From Chloroflexota bacterium (GTDB lineage Bacteria > Chloroflexota > Dehalococcoidia > Lucifugimonadales > Lucifugimonadaceae), in assembly GCA_029262735.1 (NCBI GenBank), contig JAJCYY010000090.1, positions 1-64,000 of the forward strand: 64,000 bases of DNA, given 5' to 3'. The position numbers were made by a program, and so were the translations under genes. Positions 44,392-53,280 of the stretch are shown one piece after another (the first letter of the stretch is position 1; every line of letters starts with the position of its first letter). The notes under the pieces were generated by a model that searched no databases, was not told the origin of the DNA, and saw nothing but the letters and a program-made list of their open reading frames with translations.

Positions 44392-45372
44392 ATGAGAGCA
44401 GCATTTGGACAGTTCAGAGAAGCCACACCGGAGTTCCTGCGCTTCGCAGCCCAGTACGGCGTAACCGACGTCCTGCTCAACACTCCGAACCTGCCCGGCA
44501 CAGGCGGAAAATGGGCGCTCTACGACCTCGTGAAGCTGCGTACAACGGTCGAAAGCTACGGCCTGAAGTTGTCCGCGCTCGAAAACGTGCCAACGCACTT
44601 CTACGATCACATCATGCTGAATGGCCCGAAACGGGACGAGCAGATCGAGAACATGATCGAAACGGTGCGCAACATCGCACGCGCTGGCATCCCGATATTC
44701 GGCTACAACTGGATGCCATCTCACGTCTGGCGAACCACTCCCAGGCTGATCCGCGGCGGCGCCGTGGCTACCGCCTTCAACCTGAAGGAAGCGGAGAAGA
44801 TGCCGCTAACCCACGATCGCGAGTACACCGATGAGGAGATGTGGGAGAACCTTGAGCACTGGATCAAGATCATCACACCGATTGCCGAAGAAGAAAACAT
44901 TCGACTTGGCATTCACCCGTGCGACCCACCGGCTGACAAGCTCGGCGGCATTCCGCAGCTTTTCCGGTCATACGAAAACTACCGCAGGTATCTCGCGATC
45001 CATGAGTCGCCGAACTGCGCGATCGAGTTCTGCCAGGGAACGATATCGGAGATGTCGGACTCAGCCGGCGACGCCCTGTACGAGTTCATCGATGAGATGG
45101 TGCGCAGAGACAAGGTGCTTTACGTCCACTTCAGGAACGTCTCGGCGCCCAACCCGAACGATTTCCACGAAGAGTTCATCAACACCGGCCACGTTGACAT
45201 GTACCGGGCGATGAAGAGCTATCACGACGCCGGTTACAAGAGCTTCTTCATCGACGATCATGTGCCGCACACGCACCAGGACACGCAGTGGGGCCACCGC
45301 GGCCGAGCCTTCGCCAACGGCTACATCCAGGCCATGATCGAAGCGGTGACAAAGCAGGCTGCCGGGAAGTAG
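44392..45372 (+). CDS. uxuA: Mannonate dehydratase (UxuA-like TIM barrel)
   Basis: 326 residues from the ATG at 44392 (AGGA upstream). Motifs of the xylose-isomerase-like mannonate dehydratase family are LGIHPCDPP, AIEFCQGTISEM, YVHFRNVS and FFIDDHVPHT. These carry the Mn-binding His, Cys and Asp. It dehydrates D-mannonate to 2-keto-3-deoxygluconate, which the HpcH/HpaI aldolase in this window could cleave. It is somewhat shorter than the classical enzyme (about 350-390 residues). A composite repeat lies downstream. Confidence 0.82.
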   Translation: MRAAFGQFREATPEFLRFAAQYGVTDVLLNTPNLPGTGGKWALYDLVKLRTTVESYGLKLSALENVPTHFYDHIMLNGPKRDEQIENMIETVRNIARAGIPIFGYNWMPSHVWRTTPRLIRGGAVATAFNLKEAEKMPLTHDREYTDEEMWENLEHWIKIITPIAEEENIRLGIHPCDPPADKLGGIPQLFRSYENYRRYLAIHESPNCAIEFCQGTISEMSDSAGDALYEFIDEMVRRDKVLYVHFRNVSAPNPNDFHEEFINTGHVDMYRAMKSYHDAGYKSFFIDDHVPHTHQDTQWGHRGRAFANGYIQAMIEAVTKQAAGK

Positions 45373-45394
45373 GGGAGGGGATCTTTTTGTAGTG

Positions 45395-45531
45395 GCGCGT
45401 CGGCTCCGCTGGAACCCGGCTGCGCTCGGTCCGCAAAGCGGACGCCTGCCGTGTCATCCCGACCGCAGCGGAGGGATCTTACCGTCCGTCTAAGGTCACC
45501 GGGAGATTCTGAATCAAGTTCAGAATGACAA
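45395..45531. repeat. Composite intergenic repeat with module A (copy 1), overlapping a gene end
   Basis: Module A spans 45453-45531: it starts GTCATCCCGACCGCAGCGG and ends with the inverted repeat ATTCTGAA-TCAAG-TTCAGAAT (45506-45526). The same module is at 50966-51044 and, diverged, at 60190-60250. Other short palindromes lie before it (GGTCCGCAAAGCGGAC, 45429-45444). The stop codon of the beta-lactamase-like gene lies inside it. Confidence 0.75.
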
Positions 45532-46626
45532 TTTTCCCTCCCCGCCGCACAACGCCGCTGCGGCGATGTTCCCGCATGCCTTCAGCGTGTCACCTTCGTC
45601 GTCTAGCTGACCGTTCGTGAGAAGAACGAACACTGTCCCCGTTTCAGGGTCTGCCCACGCCACCGTTCCGTCACCACCGGCATGGCCGAAAGCACCCGGC
45701 GGGACAGCCGATCCGTACCAGCCGCCGTCGCCGAGACGCTGGATTCGCCAGCCAAAACCCCAGCCCTCCCGAAGGCGCGCAGCCACCGACAATCCCGGAA
45801 GCGCGGAAATGTGATCTTGAAGCAACAACCGCACCGTGCCCTGCTCCAATACCCTTTCGCCCGACGATGAAACTCCCCCATCCAGCATCATCTGCAGCAG
45901 GCGGGCGATGTCGGCCGTGGTCGAATGAACCCCCGCCCACGGTCCTCCGAAATCTCGCCAGTACGCACTGTTGTGGTCCCAGTGCCCGGTTACTTCGGGA
46001 TTCTTCTCCTTCGACGCAATGCCGCGGTCGTTGAACTCGCTTTTCCAACCGAGATGCGTCGAAGTCATGCCGGTGGGACCGAACAGCTCTTCGGCCAGGT
46101 AATCTCGGAAAGGCTTCCCCGTTACCCTCTCGGCCACTTCGCCCAGCATCAGGATTCCGGAACTCTGGTAGCGAATATCGGTGCCCGGCTTGAACAGCAG
46201 CCTGGCACGGCAAGCCGCGGCGACAAACTCGCTCAACGGGGCGTTCTGCTTCCGGAGGTCAATGTTCCCCGGCACCATGTCTGGCAGCCCGCTGGTGTGC
46301 GTGAAGCAATGGCGAAGAGTCACCCTGTCCTTGCCATACAGCCCAAACTCCGGCACGTACTCCGTGACCGGATCATCAGCGTCTATCAGCCCTCGTTCGA
46401 TCAGCTTCCCAACGCCGCTTGCGGACATCGGTTTGCTGATCGACGCTATGTGGTAAACGCTATCGGTGCTGGCCGACGACGAGTCGAGAGAGAAATCGCG
46501 GCGTCCGCCTGCCCAGTCGAGCAGCACCTCGCCTCGCCGCTCGATCCTGATCGCAGCAGCGCTCATTGCATTGGCGTCGATCCTGTTCTCCAGGCGACGA
46601 ACGATCAGCTCCTGAAACTCGCTCAC
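45520..46626 (-). CDS. Class C beta-lactamase-like serine hydrolase
   Basis: 368 residues. The catalytic Ser-x-x-Lys is SISKP near residue 63. The Tyr-x-Ser/Asn motif is YQSSG, and the third motif (usually KTG or HxG) is HAGG near residue 314. Helical and strand parts are in the order of the beta-lactamase/D-aminopeptidase family, and no signal peptide is present. It is likely an esterase or peptidase rather than a real beta-lactamase. Its last three residues (LSF) and stop codon come from repeat module A. Confidence 0.85.
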   Translation of the reverse strand: MSEFQELIVRRLENRIDANAMSAAAIRIERRGEVLLDWAGGRRDFSLDSSSASTDSVYHIASISKPMSASGVGKLIERGLIDADDPVTEYVPEFGLYGKDRVTLRHCFTHTSGLPDMVPGNIDLRKQNAPLSEFVAAACRARLLFKPGTDIRYQSSGILMLGEVAERVTGKPFRDYLAEELFGPTGMTSTHLGWKSEFNDRGIASKEKNPEVTGHWDHNSAYWRDFGGPWAGVHSTTADIARLLQMMLDGGVSSSGERVLEQGTVRLLLQDHISALPGLSVAARLREGWGFGWRIQRLGDGGWYGSAVPPGAFGHAGGDGTVAWADPETGTVFVLLTNGQLDDEGDTLKACGNIAAAALCGGEGKLSF

Positions 46627-46959
46627 GGTTTCTCCATTCGTTTAGTGCAGCCGGTTGCGCCAGAGTAGGCGCCAATCTAGCACAGGTCGCAGTTGTATCC
46701 GGGCTCGAATCCGTGCCTTGATTGTCGGCCAGTTGTCTGCGCGACTCCGGGGATCTCGACTCAATCGCCCTCGGCACATCAGTTACGTTGACGATCTGAT
46801 AGCTTAGGCTTCCTCACGAATCTCACGGCGCGATTCCTGGCGGAGTACTTGTGATCGTGAATTGGACTGGCACGCTGCCGTTCTTATTTGCACCGGCCCA
46901 GAGCGTCCATAGTTCACTCAGCCTCCGACTCACTCCACGTCAGGGCACGGGCAGCAGGC
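46627..46959. other. Divergent intergenic region
   Basis: 333 nt between the beta-lactamase-like gene (minus) and the aldo/keto reductase (plus). It should carry both promoters. I see no RNA, hairpin or repeat of note. Confidence 0.4.
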
Positions 46960-47949
46960 ATGACCGCACTAGAATCAAGAACCTTTGGGCCAACACACCG
47001 CACCGTGTCTCGACTCGGCTTTGGCGGCGCACCTACCGGCCACACCAACTACCTCGAACCCTATTCGCCGGAGCGTCCCGACCAGCGCGAACTGGCGAAG
47101 GCGGCAATTGAGCACGCTGCCAATTCCGGCATCACCTACTTCGACACCGCGGCCGCCTACGGGAACGGCGAAGGCGAGCGCATGTATGGCGAGGCACTGG
47201 AAGGACGGGTGACGAGGCCGGTCGACGTGTTGCACGCAGAAGCTCCGATTCCCGACACCGACGCCAGCACCGTTGGCAATGGAAGCCAGCCTTCAGCGAG
47301 CCAAGGATGGCAGCCTCCCAATGAGCTGCAGAGCCAATCTCACCTGTTTCTCGCCACCAAAGTCTCACCCTCGGAACCCGACACACGCGGCTCGGTGGAG
47401 CGCTCGCTACGCAACCTGCGGGTCGACCGAATCGATCTCGTGCAGATCCACGGTGGCTCCTATACGGATGCCGATGAGCACACCGTGATGCGCCCCAGAG
47501 GCATGCTCGAGATCCTGGAAAAGGCCCGTGACGAAGGCCTCGTCCGTCACATCGGCTTCAGCACGGAGGACCAGAACGCGGCAGTCTATCGATTCATCGA
47601 ATCCGGCCGCTTCGAGGTGATGCAGATCCAGTACAACCTGCTTTTCCAGCATCCATACTCGCTCGACCGTCCTTTCGGCAGTATGATCGCCGCTCACGAA
47701 GCCGGAATGGGCATTGTCACAATGCGCTCTCTCACAGGAGACATCTTCCAACGCTGGATGTCAGCCATCCGGCCTGACGACCACTTCGACTACTCTGCCG
47801 CGCTTCTGCAGTTCACCCTCTCGAATCCACTCATAGACGTCGCCCTCGCTGGGATGCGGACGCCCGAAGAGGTCGACCGCAATCTCGCAGTACTGAACGA
47901 CACATCAGGTCGAGTTGATATGGAAAAACTGCACCGGAAGTTTGTCTGA
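46960..47949 (+). CDS. Aldo/keto reductase with a Gln/Ser-rich insertion
   Basis: 329 residues from the ATG at 46960; the frame is open to 46888 without family sequence. It begins with an aldo/keto reductase barrel: FGGAPTG, FDTAAAYGNGEGERMYGEAL (catalytic Asp and Tyr), LATKVSPSE (Lys) and VQIHGG (His). The tetrad is complete. Between the Tyr helix and the Lys strand there is an extra stretch of roughly 40 residues (from about HAEAPIPDTDAST to NELQSQS) with low-complexity, Gln/Ser/Pro-rich sequence, absent in standard members. It would be a surface loop near the cofactor face. The family reduces carbonyls with NADPH; this resembles L-fucose/D-arabinose dehydrogenase-like members. Confidence 0.85.
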   Translation: MTALESRTFGPTHRTVSRLGFGGAPTGHTNYLEPYSPERPDQRELAKAAIEHAANSGITYFDTAAAYGNGEGERMYGEALEGRVTRPVDVLHAEAPIPDTDASTVGNGSQPSASQGWQPPNELQSQSHLFLATKVSPSEPDTRGSVERSLRNLRVDRIDLVQIHGGSYTDADEHTVMRPRGMLEILEKARDEGLVRHIGFSTEDQNAAVYRFIESGRFEVMQIQYNLLFQHPYSLDRPFGSMIAAHEAGMGIVTMRSLTGDIFQRWMSAIRPDDHFDYSAALLQFTLSNPLIDVALAGMRTPEEVDRNLAVLNDTSGRVDMEKLHRKFV

Positions 47950-48332
47950 CCCGGAAGTTCGGTGCCGGTCATTGTCCCGAGTCATAGATGCCCGCTTGCG
48001 CGAGTGCCCGTTTCCGAGCGAGAGTGTTCCCGGCTGTCTTACTAGCCCCCGAACCTGGGAGAGGGGACTTGGCGATGATTTCAACAGAGCCAACGCCATC
48101 CTGAGTTTGTCGAAGGGTCACGTTCAGAATGACAACCATCGGCGACTCAGTTCATGAGCACAGTGCACCTGGTCTGTACAGGATCCTGAGCCATCGGACT
48201 CGGTGTCTGCTCCAGCGTTCAGTTTGCTAAATGTGCCAGTGATCTCACGGATAGCGGCGTGTGGCTGGAGCGCCTGTTGTGGTGGCGGCACGACCCCATT
48301 CAGCCGGAACCTCCCGCATCTACAGTTCAAGT
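47950..48332. other. Intergenic region with a partial repeat element
   Basis: 383 nt ahead of the surface protein. At about 48100-48136 TCCTGAGTTTGTCGAAGG is followed by GTTCAGAATGACAAC. This matches the second half of module A and the widespread class of Chloroflexota-like intergenic repeats. No gene or RNA of another kind is visible. The translational start of the next gene may lie at a GTG at 48261 instead of 48333. Confidence 0.5.
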
Positions 48333-51041
48333 ATGGACCGCGTCAACTTCCGTGATCTTGCCGGAATGCGTTTTTTCCCTCTCGCGCCCGAATATTCGCC
48401 CGTGCGACGTTTGCGCGCCCGCGTGCAGGCGCTCGCGTTGCTGGCGTCTCTCGCCATGTTCATCATGTTCGAGGGGATACTGGCGGTAAACGTGCCGGTC
48501 CTCACCGCAGACGAGTCCGGCACACTCACGGTCACTCCGGCATATGCCAACGTCGGCAAGACGATCACGGTTGTCGTAGACGATGTCAGCCCCACGACCA
48601 CAGTGCTATATACCTCCGAGGCCACCGACTTCACCGGCAATCCGTACTCCATGCCCGCCGGATCGCCGGGACAGCAGCACATATTCCGTGTGAAGAATGG
48701 CCCGGTCGCCGACATGAACGGTGATGGGCAGTTGAATAGCAGCGACATTGTGACGAATCTGCCCAACGTTGTGATCAACTGGCTGAACACTCAGAATGGC
48801 ACCTTTTCCGTCACGCAGTTCCTCACCACGGTCTCACCAACCAGTTTCTCGGTCACCTATCGGCAGGATGTCGTCGACACGACCACAGTTGCGGTCCGCA
48901 GTTCGGCGGACATCGAAGGGTTCGTGATGACGTTGCAGGAGACCGGTCAATCGACGGACATCTACACGGCCACCCTGGTCACGGGCACCGCGACCTCCAC
49001 GACCAATATCGCTTCTCCCACAGCCGCAACCAGGCCTGTAATCAAGGTGGTTGACGCCGGAATCCTGACGATTGAGTACGCCGACACCAAGCCTCTGACC
49101 GTGGTCAGCGATGCAGTGATCATCGATACAACGCCCCCGGTACTAACGGTTCAGCAAATCCCGCACGGTGCGACAACCAGCAACGGGCAGAATTGGGTAT
49201 CGGTCGATGTAGTCGACGATCGCTCCGGCATCAATCTGTCCGATATCACTCTCACCGTCGACCAGGACCGCGACGGAACTTTCGGCGAGACAGGTGAAGT
49301 GTTGTCGCCATCGACCGATTTTTCATCCAGCATCAACGGCGGGTGGGCAGCGTTTGCGAAGCTCACTGGCATGTCTGACGGCAAGGTCGACTGGTTCGCT
49401 TCGGCAACGGACATCGCAGGCAATGCTGCCAGAACGGACTCAGGCACTGCGGAGGGCAACCAGAACCACACGTTTGAGATAGACACCGTTCCGCCTCAGG
49501 TGGACGATGTGCTGCTTGGCGATGACTACGAGGACGAGAAGGACAGGGCAATCACGAACCAGCCGAACCGCATTCGCGTCAACTTCAGCGAGCCGGTTGA
49601 CCCGGACACAGTGGTGCCCGGCCGTTTTCTGTTCGGCAGCCTGCCTGCCGAGTCCGCCGTCGTATATCAGGATCTGCCTTCGGCGGTGTTCCTGACTTAT
49701 GAAGATCTGCCGAGCATTGCCGAGCCGATGCAGGTGCTTGCCGGTGCAGTTACGGACCTTCTTGGCTTGAACTCGGAGAGAATCGTCTACCAGGTGGAAG
49801 ACCGGCTCGGGCCGACGCTCGAGGTGATCTTCGACACTGTGATCACCCGCGACAAAGTTACGATCATGTCGAGGTCGCCAGAAGAGCTTGCGACGGCGCC
49901 TACCGTCGAGATAAACGGCGTGACTTTCGGCGCAATGACTCCTACCGGGGCACCGCGCGAGTGGTCGATCGAGGTTGACGACGATCTGCTGACCGGTGCG
50001 GCGGACGGGGACGGTGTGAAGAACGTGGAGATCGCCGGGTTCGACCGCATTGGCAACCGGGCACATGGCGGAGTGCGCAGGGAAGAGCCGTCGTGGCCCG
50101 CAAACGCACACCTGTTCGAGCTGGACAGAATCATCAAGTTACCGACGATTCTGCCTGCGCCGAACGATCTCGTGAAGGTGGTCAACCCGGTCATTACCGT
50201 GTCGTACGCGGAAGAGGCGGCCGAGTATCCGGGCGACACCCACGGCTCGGTCACGGTCATCACCGCAAAGCTCGACGGTTTCGATGTAACGGCGTTGATG
50301 GAGGCGACTACGGCCGGTTCCTGGACGTTCCAGCCGGGATCTCTCGAGTCAGGGGCGCACGAGTTCGTTATCCAGTCACGGGATGACGCCGGCAACATTC
50401 ACGCTACGCCGGTTCTACGATTCACTGTGGAGCCGCCAGCGACACCGACGCCTGAGCCTACACTGGCGCCAACTCCAGAGCCGACTGAGGTGGTGATCCT
50501 GGACCCCGGCGCCACGCCACCGCCAGACCTGGTTGGCACTCCGATTCCCACTCCGACCGTCGAGCCCGTCGAAACAACCGTGGTTCCAGAGCCAACTGTA
50601 GTTCCAGAGGCGACGGTGGCTCCAGAGACTACGGTAGAGCCGACTGTGGCACCGACACCCGACCCGGATGCGTCGCCGACTCCCGTCCCAACACCCGATC
50701 CAGACGCGACCGCAACGACGGAACCGGAAGTAGATGTCGAGGCGACGGTGCAGGCAATTCGGGACAACGACGGCTCGAACGGGAGTGTCGATCTGAGTGG
50801 AGACGAAGCTGCGGGTTACACCGTCTACGGCTGTGGGTTGCCAACGGCGCATTCTGGAGTGGCAGGCGGTGACTACACGCTGATCGGCCTGGGAATGGTG
50901 GGTCTTGTGGTTCTGGCAAGAAGGCGTCGGCCAGGTTCAGGTGAGGATGATGACGACGGCGGCACGTCATCCCGACCGCAGCGGAGGGATCTGACCGTTT
51001 ATGTGAGGTCATCAGGAGATTCTGAATCAAGCTCAGAATGA
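48333..51041 (+). CDS. Large secreted/surface-anchored protein with Ig-like domains and a C-terminal anchor
   Basis: 902 residues from the ATG at 48333; a GTG at 48261 would add 24. A hydrophobic signal or anchor follows at about residues 33-53 (LALLASLAMFIMFEGILAV). The body has repeated beta-sandwich-like units with the DTTPPVLTV and DTVPPQVDDV type of starts (Big/cadherin-like), and a calcium loop DMNGDGQLNSSD (dockerin/EF-hand-like). Then comes a Thr/Pro/Glu-rich stalk of about 100 residues (PTPEPTLAPTPEPTEV). At the C-terminus GLPTAHSGVAGGDYTLIG leads into a membrane span and the stop-transfer ARRRRP, like sortase/archaeosortase-style anchors. The final 26 residues (GTSSRPQRRDLTV onward) are encoded by repeat module A. 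It is probably an exported surface-layer-like or adhesion protein. Confidence 0.78.
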   Translation: MDRVNFRDLAGMRFFPLAPEYSPVRRLRARVQALALLASLAMFIMFEGILAVNVPVLTADESGTLTVTPAYANVGKTITVVVDDVSPTTTVLYTSEATDFTGNPYSMPAGSPGQQHIFRVKNGPVADMNGDGQLNSSDIVTNLPNVVINWLNTQNGTFSVTQFLTTVSPTSFSVTYRQDVVDTTTVAVRSSADIEGFVMTLQETGQSTDIYTATLVTGTATSTTNIASPTAATRPVIKVVDAGILTIEYADTKPLTVVSDAVIIDTTPPVLTVQQIPHGATTSNGQNWVSVDVVDDRSGINLSDITLTVDQDRDGTFGETGEVLSPSTDFSSSINGGWAAFAKLTGMSDGKVDWFASATDIAGNAARTDSGTAEGNQNHTFEIDTVPPQVDDVLLGDDYEDEKDRAITNQPNRIRVNFSEPVDPDTVVPGRFLFGSLPAESAVVYQDLPSAVFLTYEDLPSIAEPMQVLAGAVTDLLGLNSERIVYQVEDRLGPTLEVIFDTVITRDKVTIMSRSPEELATAPTVEINGVTFGAMTPTGAPREWSIEVDDDLLTGAADGDGVKNVEIAGFDRIGNRAHGGVRREEPSWPANAHLFELDRIIKLPTILPAPNDLVKVVNPVITVSYAEEAAEYPGDTHGSVTVITAKLDGFDVTALMEATTAGSWTFQPGSLESGAHEFVIQSRDDAGNIHATPVLRFTVEPPATPTPEPTLAPTPEPTEVVILDPGATPPPDLVGTPIPTPTVEPVETTVVPEPTVVPEATVAPETTVEPTVAPTPDPDASPTPVPTPDPDATATTEPEVDVEATVQAIRDNDGSNGSVDLSGDEAAGYTVYGCGLPTAHSGVAGGDYTLIGLGMVGLVVLARRRRPGSGEDDDDGGTSSRPQRRDLTVYVRSSGDSESSSE

Positions 51042-51155
51042 CAATCAAGTGCGCCCGGTGAGCCCACCGGGCGCAGCAAGCTTCGCCCCTACCAGAAAGA
51101 CGGCAACCCACCCTCTAACTCCCTCCCTGCCAGGGAGAGAGAAGTCTGTCATTCC
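50966..51155. repeat. Composite intergenic repeat (modules A, C, B), overlapping the surface-protein 3' end
   Basis: Module A lies at 50966-51044, with ATTCTGAA-TCAAG-CTCAGAAT at 51019-51039. Module C lies at 51050-51095, with the hairpin CGCCCGGTG/CACCGGGCG. Module B lies at 51108-51150, CCCACCCTCTAACTCC followed by CCCTGCCAGGG. It is the longest composite in the window and contributes the last 25 codons of the preceding gene. Confidence 0.8.
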
Positions 51156-51329
51156 GTGCGAACCTCACACGAATAACATGACACGATGCATTTTGTTCAG
51201 ACTTGCTTCGCTATATGACGTGAGCGCAGGTACCGAAGTGCTATACCGCAAAGGTAAGCTCTGGGGTTCCGACCCCAGGACGACGATAGAACCACGATCC
51301 ACACAGTAACGAAAGTCCATACATAACAG

Positions 51330-52574
51330 ATGCAGACCGAACCACTTGGCGCGGTGGTTGTGGGTGCGGGCCAGGCAGGCCTCGCCACCAGCTACCATCT
51401 GAAACGACTCGGCATCGATCACGTGCTGCTCGAGCGAGGCAATCCGGGCGAGACATGGCGAAAACAGCGGTGGGACTCATTCGTCCTGACCACACCGAGC
51501 CGCATCAACAGCCTTCCCGGTCCCTCATTTCATTCTTCTAGCCCCGACTCCTTCGAGTCGGCCACCTCGGTAGTCAACTACTTCGAGAACTATGTGAAGG
51601 AAACGGCACTGCCGCTCCGCACAAACTCGCCGGTGCTCGCAGCGCGCCGCTCTTCGGACTCCGGTCTGATAGAGGTTGAAACCCCGGACGCCAAGTACAC
51701 GGCTCACAATCTTGTGGTCGCCTCCGGCTCCCAGAATGTCCCGAGCTTCCCCGGGCCCGCAGGTTCCTGTCCCTCGTTCATCACGAACGTTCATACGGCT
51801 GACTACCGAAATCCTTCTCAACTACCAGACGGCAACGTGCTGGTTGTGGGCAGCGCAAAGTCTGGATGCCAGATCGCCGAGGAGCTGATGCAGACGGACC
51901 GCAAGATCTACCTGTCCACAAGCAGGGTCGGCAGAGTCCGGCGCCGACTACGAGGCAGGGATGTTGCTGAGTGGATGCAACGTATCGGGTACTGGTCGGA
52001 GACCGTGGCCGATCTTGAGGATCCCGCGCTGCTATCCGAGCACCAGCCGCTTGTGACCGGAGTAAACGGAGGCCACACCATCAGTCTCCAGTCACTCTGG
52101 CGGTCCGGAGTTCAACTGCTCGGTCGGCTGGAATCAATCCAGGGCAACACGGCTGAGTTCCGTTACAACCTCCGTGAGAATATCGAGTACGCCGATATTT
52201 TCTCGCGTGGCATGACGCGTCGTATCAATGCCGCCGCAGACCAGATGGAGCCGGATGCTCCGCCTCTCGGGGACGATCCCGCGGACGAGGTCGACGAGGA
52301 GGCGCTTGTAATCTCTCCCTCAACGAGCCTGGATCTTGAGGAAGCCGGTATCACGACAATCATCTGGGCCACGGGATTCAGCGGAGATTACGGTTGGCTG
52401 AACATTGAGAACACTCTCGACGACGATGGCAGTCCGAAGCAGGATTGCGGTGTGTCACCGGCGCAGGGAGTCTACTTCGTCGGAATGCCCTGGCTTCGTA
52501 CGAGAAGCTCAGCAATTATCTATGGCGCCGATGCAGACGGCGCTGCAATTGCCGATCACATCCTGTGGCGTTGA
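51330..52574 (+). CDS. Flavin-dependent monooxygenase (NAD(P)/FAD oxidoreductase)
   Basis: 414 residues. FAD Rossmann: AVVVGAGQAGLATSYHL near the start. Then RWDSFVLTTPSRINSLPG, VVASGSQNVPSFPG and the NADPH Rossmann NVLVVGSAKSGCQIAEEL, where the usual GxGxSG is GSAKSG. Near the end is the ATGF motif (IIWATGFSGDYGWL) and the FAD-binding end GVYFVGMPWLRTRSSAIIYG. It is similar to flavin-containing and N-hydroxylating monooxygenases, which insert one oxygen atom into a small substrate; the substrate is unknown. Convergent with the TPP subunit gene, with a repeat in the gap. Confidence 0.85.
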   Translation: MQTEPLGAVVVGAGQAGLATSYHLKRLGIDHVLLERGNPGETWRKQRWDSFVLTTPSRINSLPGPSFHSSSPDSFESATSVVNYFENYVKETALPLRTNSPVLAARRSSDSGLIEVETPDAKYTAHNLVVASGSQNVPSFPGPAGSCPSFITNVHTADYRNPSQLPDGNVLVVGSAKSGCQIAEELMQTDRKIYLSTSRVGRVRRRLRGRDVAEWMQRIGYWSETVADLEDPALLSEHQPLVTGVNGGHTISLQSLWRSGVQLLGRLESIQGNTAEFRYNLRENIEYADIFSRGMTRRINAAADQMEPDAPPLGDDPADEVDEEALVISPSTSLDLEEAGITTIIWATGFSGDYGWLNIENTLDDDGSPKQDCGVSPAQGVYFVGMPWLRTRSSAIIYGADADGAAIADHILWR

Positions 52575-52592
52575 GTGGCGGAAGGCGACGCG

Positions 52593-52706
52593 CCAATCCC
52601 CTCGCCCGCAAGAGGGAGAGGGTGAGGGTCGGTTCGGCTTAAGCGATCAACTCGACTCCCCGGCACGAACAACTCACCCTCTAACTCGCGCCCGCAAGCG
52701 GCCACT
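52593..52706. repeat. Composite intergenic repeat (modules D and B)
   Basis: Module D at about 52595-52628: CCCCTCGCCC with GGGAGAGGGTGAGGG; it recurs in opposite orientation at 60265-60305. Module B at about 52670-52700: CTCACCCTCTAACTCG with GCCCGCAAGCGGC. It runs to the stop codon of the TPP beta-like subunit gene. Confidence 0.7.
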
Positions 52707-53280
52707 ACCCGTTCAGCGCGGCCTTCAGCGCTCGTAACTGAGCGGGCATCCTGGAGTTCGATTCCCATGTCTGGTCAACGCCTTCAGCCGCCGGTTCGCC
52801 GATAACCGAGATGTGTATCAACGCCGGGCCGGGCTGCTGCATGATGCCGGGGAGCTCTGAGGCGAGGTCCTCAGCATCTGCGAATGTGTGGGAATGCGCG
52901 TATCCGGCAGCGAGCGCCATTGCCGGGTAGTCGACCTTCGGATTTGGCAGCGGCTGCCCTCCGGTGACTGCGTATATCCCGTTGTCGAACACGAAGTGGT
53001 ACAGGTTCTCCGGGCTCTGACCGGCGACGGTCACCAAACTACCCAGGTTCATGACGAGCGAGCCGTCCCCATCGAGCACCAGCACCCGGTGTTCTCGGGC
53101 GCCGACGGCGATGCCGAGCGCAACTGACGATGCCTTGCTCATGCCGTTTGAGATGCCTATGTCCAGCTCAGGCCGCTCGCTGGCTGCGTACCAGTACTTC
53201 GTCTGCGTCATAGTCGTCACGCATACGGCATCGCCACGGTCGCGGTTGATGATTTCGATAGCGTCTACGTAGCTGATCAT
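52705..53280 (-). CDS. TPP enzyme, PP-domain subunit (sulfopyruvate/phosphonopyruvate-decarboxylase beta type)
   Basis: 191 residues. This is a stand-alone PP domain with the TPP/Mg motif LDGDGSLVMNLGSLVTVAG, ending YHFVFDNGIYAV (GDG...N form). N-terminal VCVTTMTQTKYWYA and GISNGMSKASSVALG are like ComE and related phosphonopyruvate decarboxylases. It pairs with the Pyr-domain subunit encoded just upstream; the two genes overlap by 4 bases (ATGA). It would decarboxylate a 3-substituted pyruvate, giving an aldehyde. Sulfopyruvate is favoured because ComD/ComE-type split subunits are common in that role, but phosphonopyruvate is equally possible. Confidence 0.82.
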   Translation of the reverse strand: MISYVDAIEIINRDRGDAVCVTTMTQTKYWYAASERPELDIGISNGMSKASSVALGIAVGAREHRVLVLDGDGSLVMNLGSLVTVAGQSPENLYHFVFDNGIYAVTGGQPLPNPKVDYPAMALAAGYAHSHTFADAEDLASELPGIMQQPGPALIHISVIGEPAAEGVDQTWESNSRMPAQLRALKAALNG

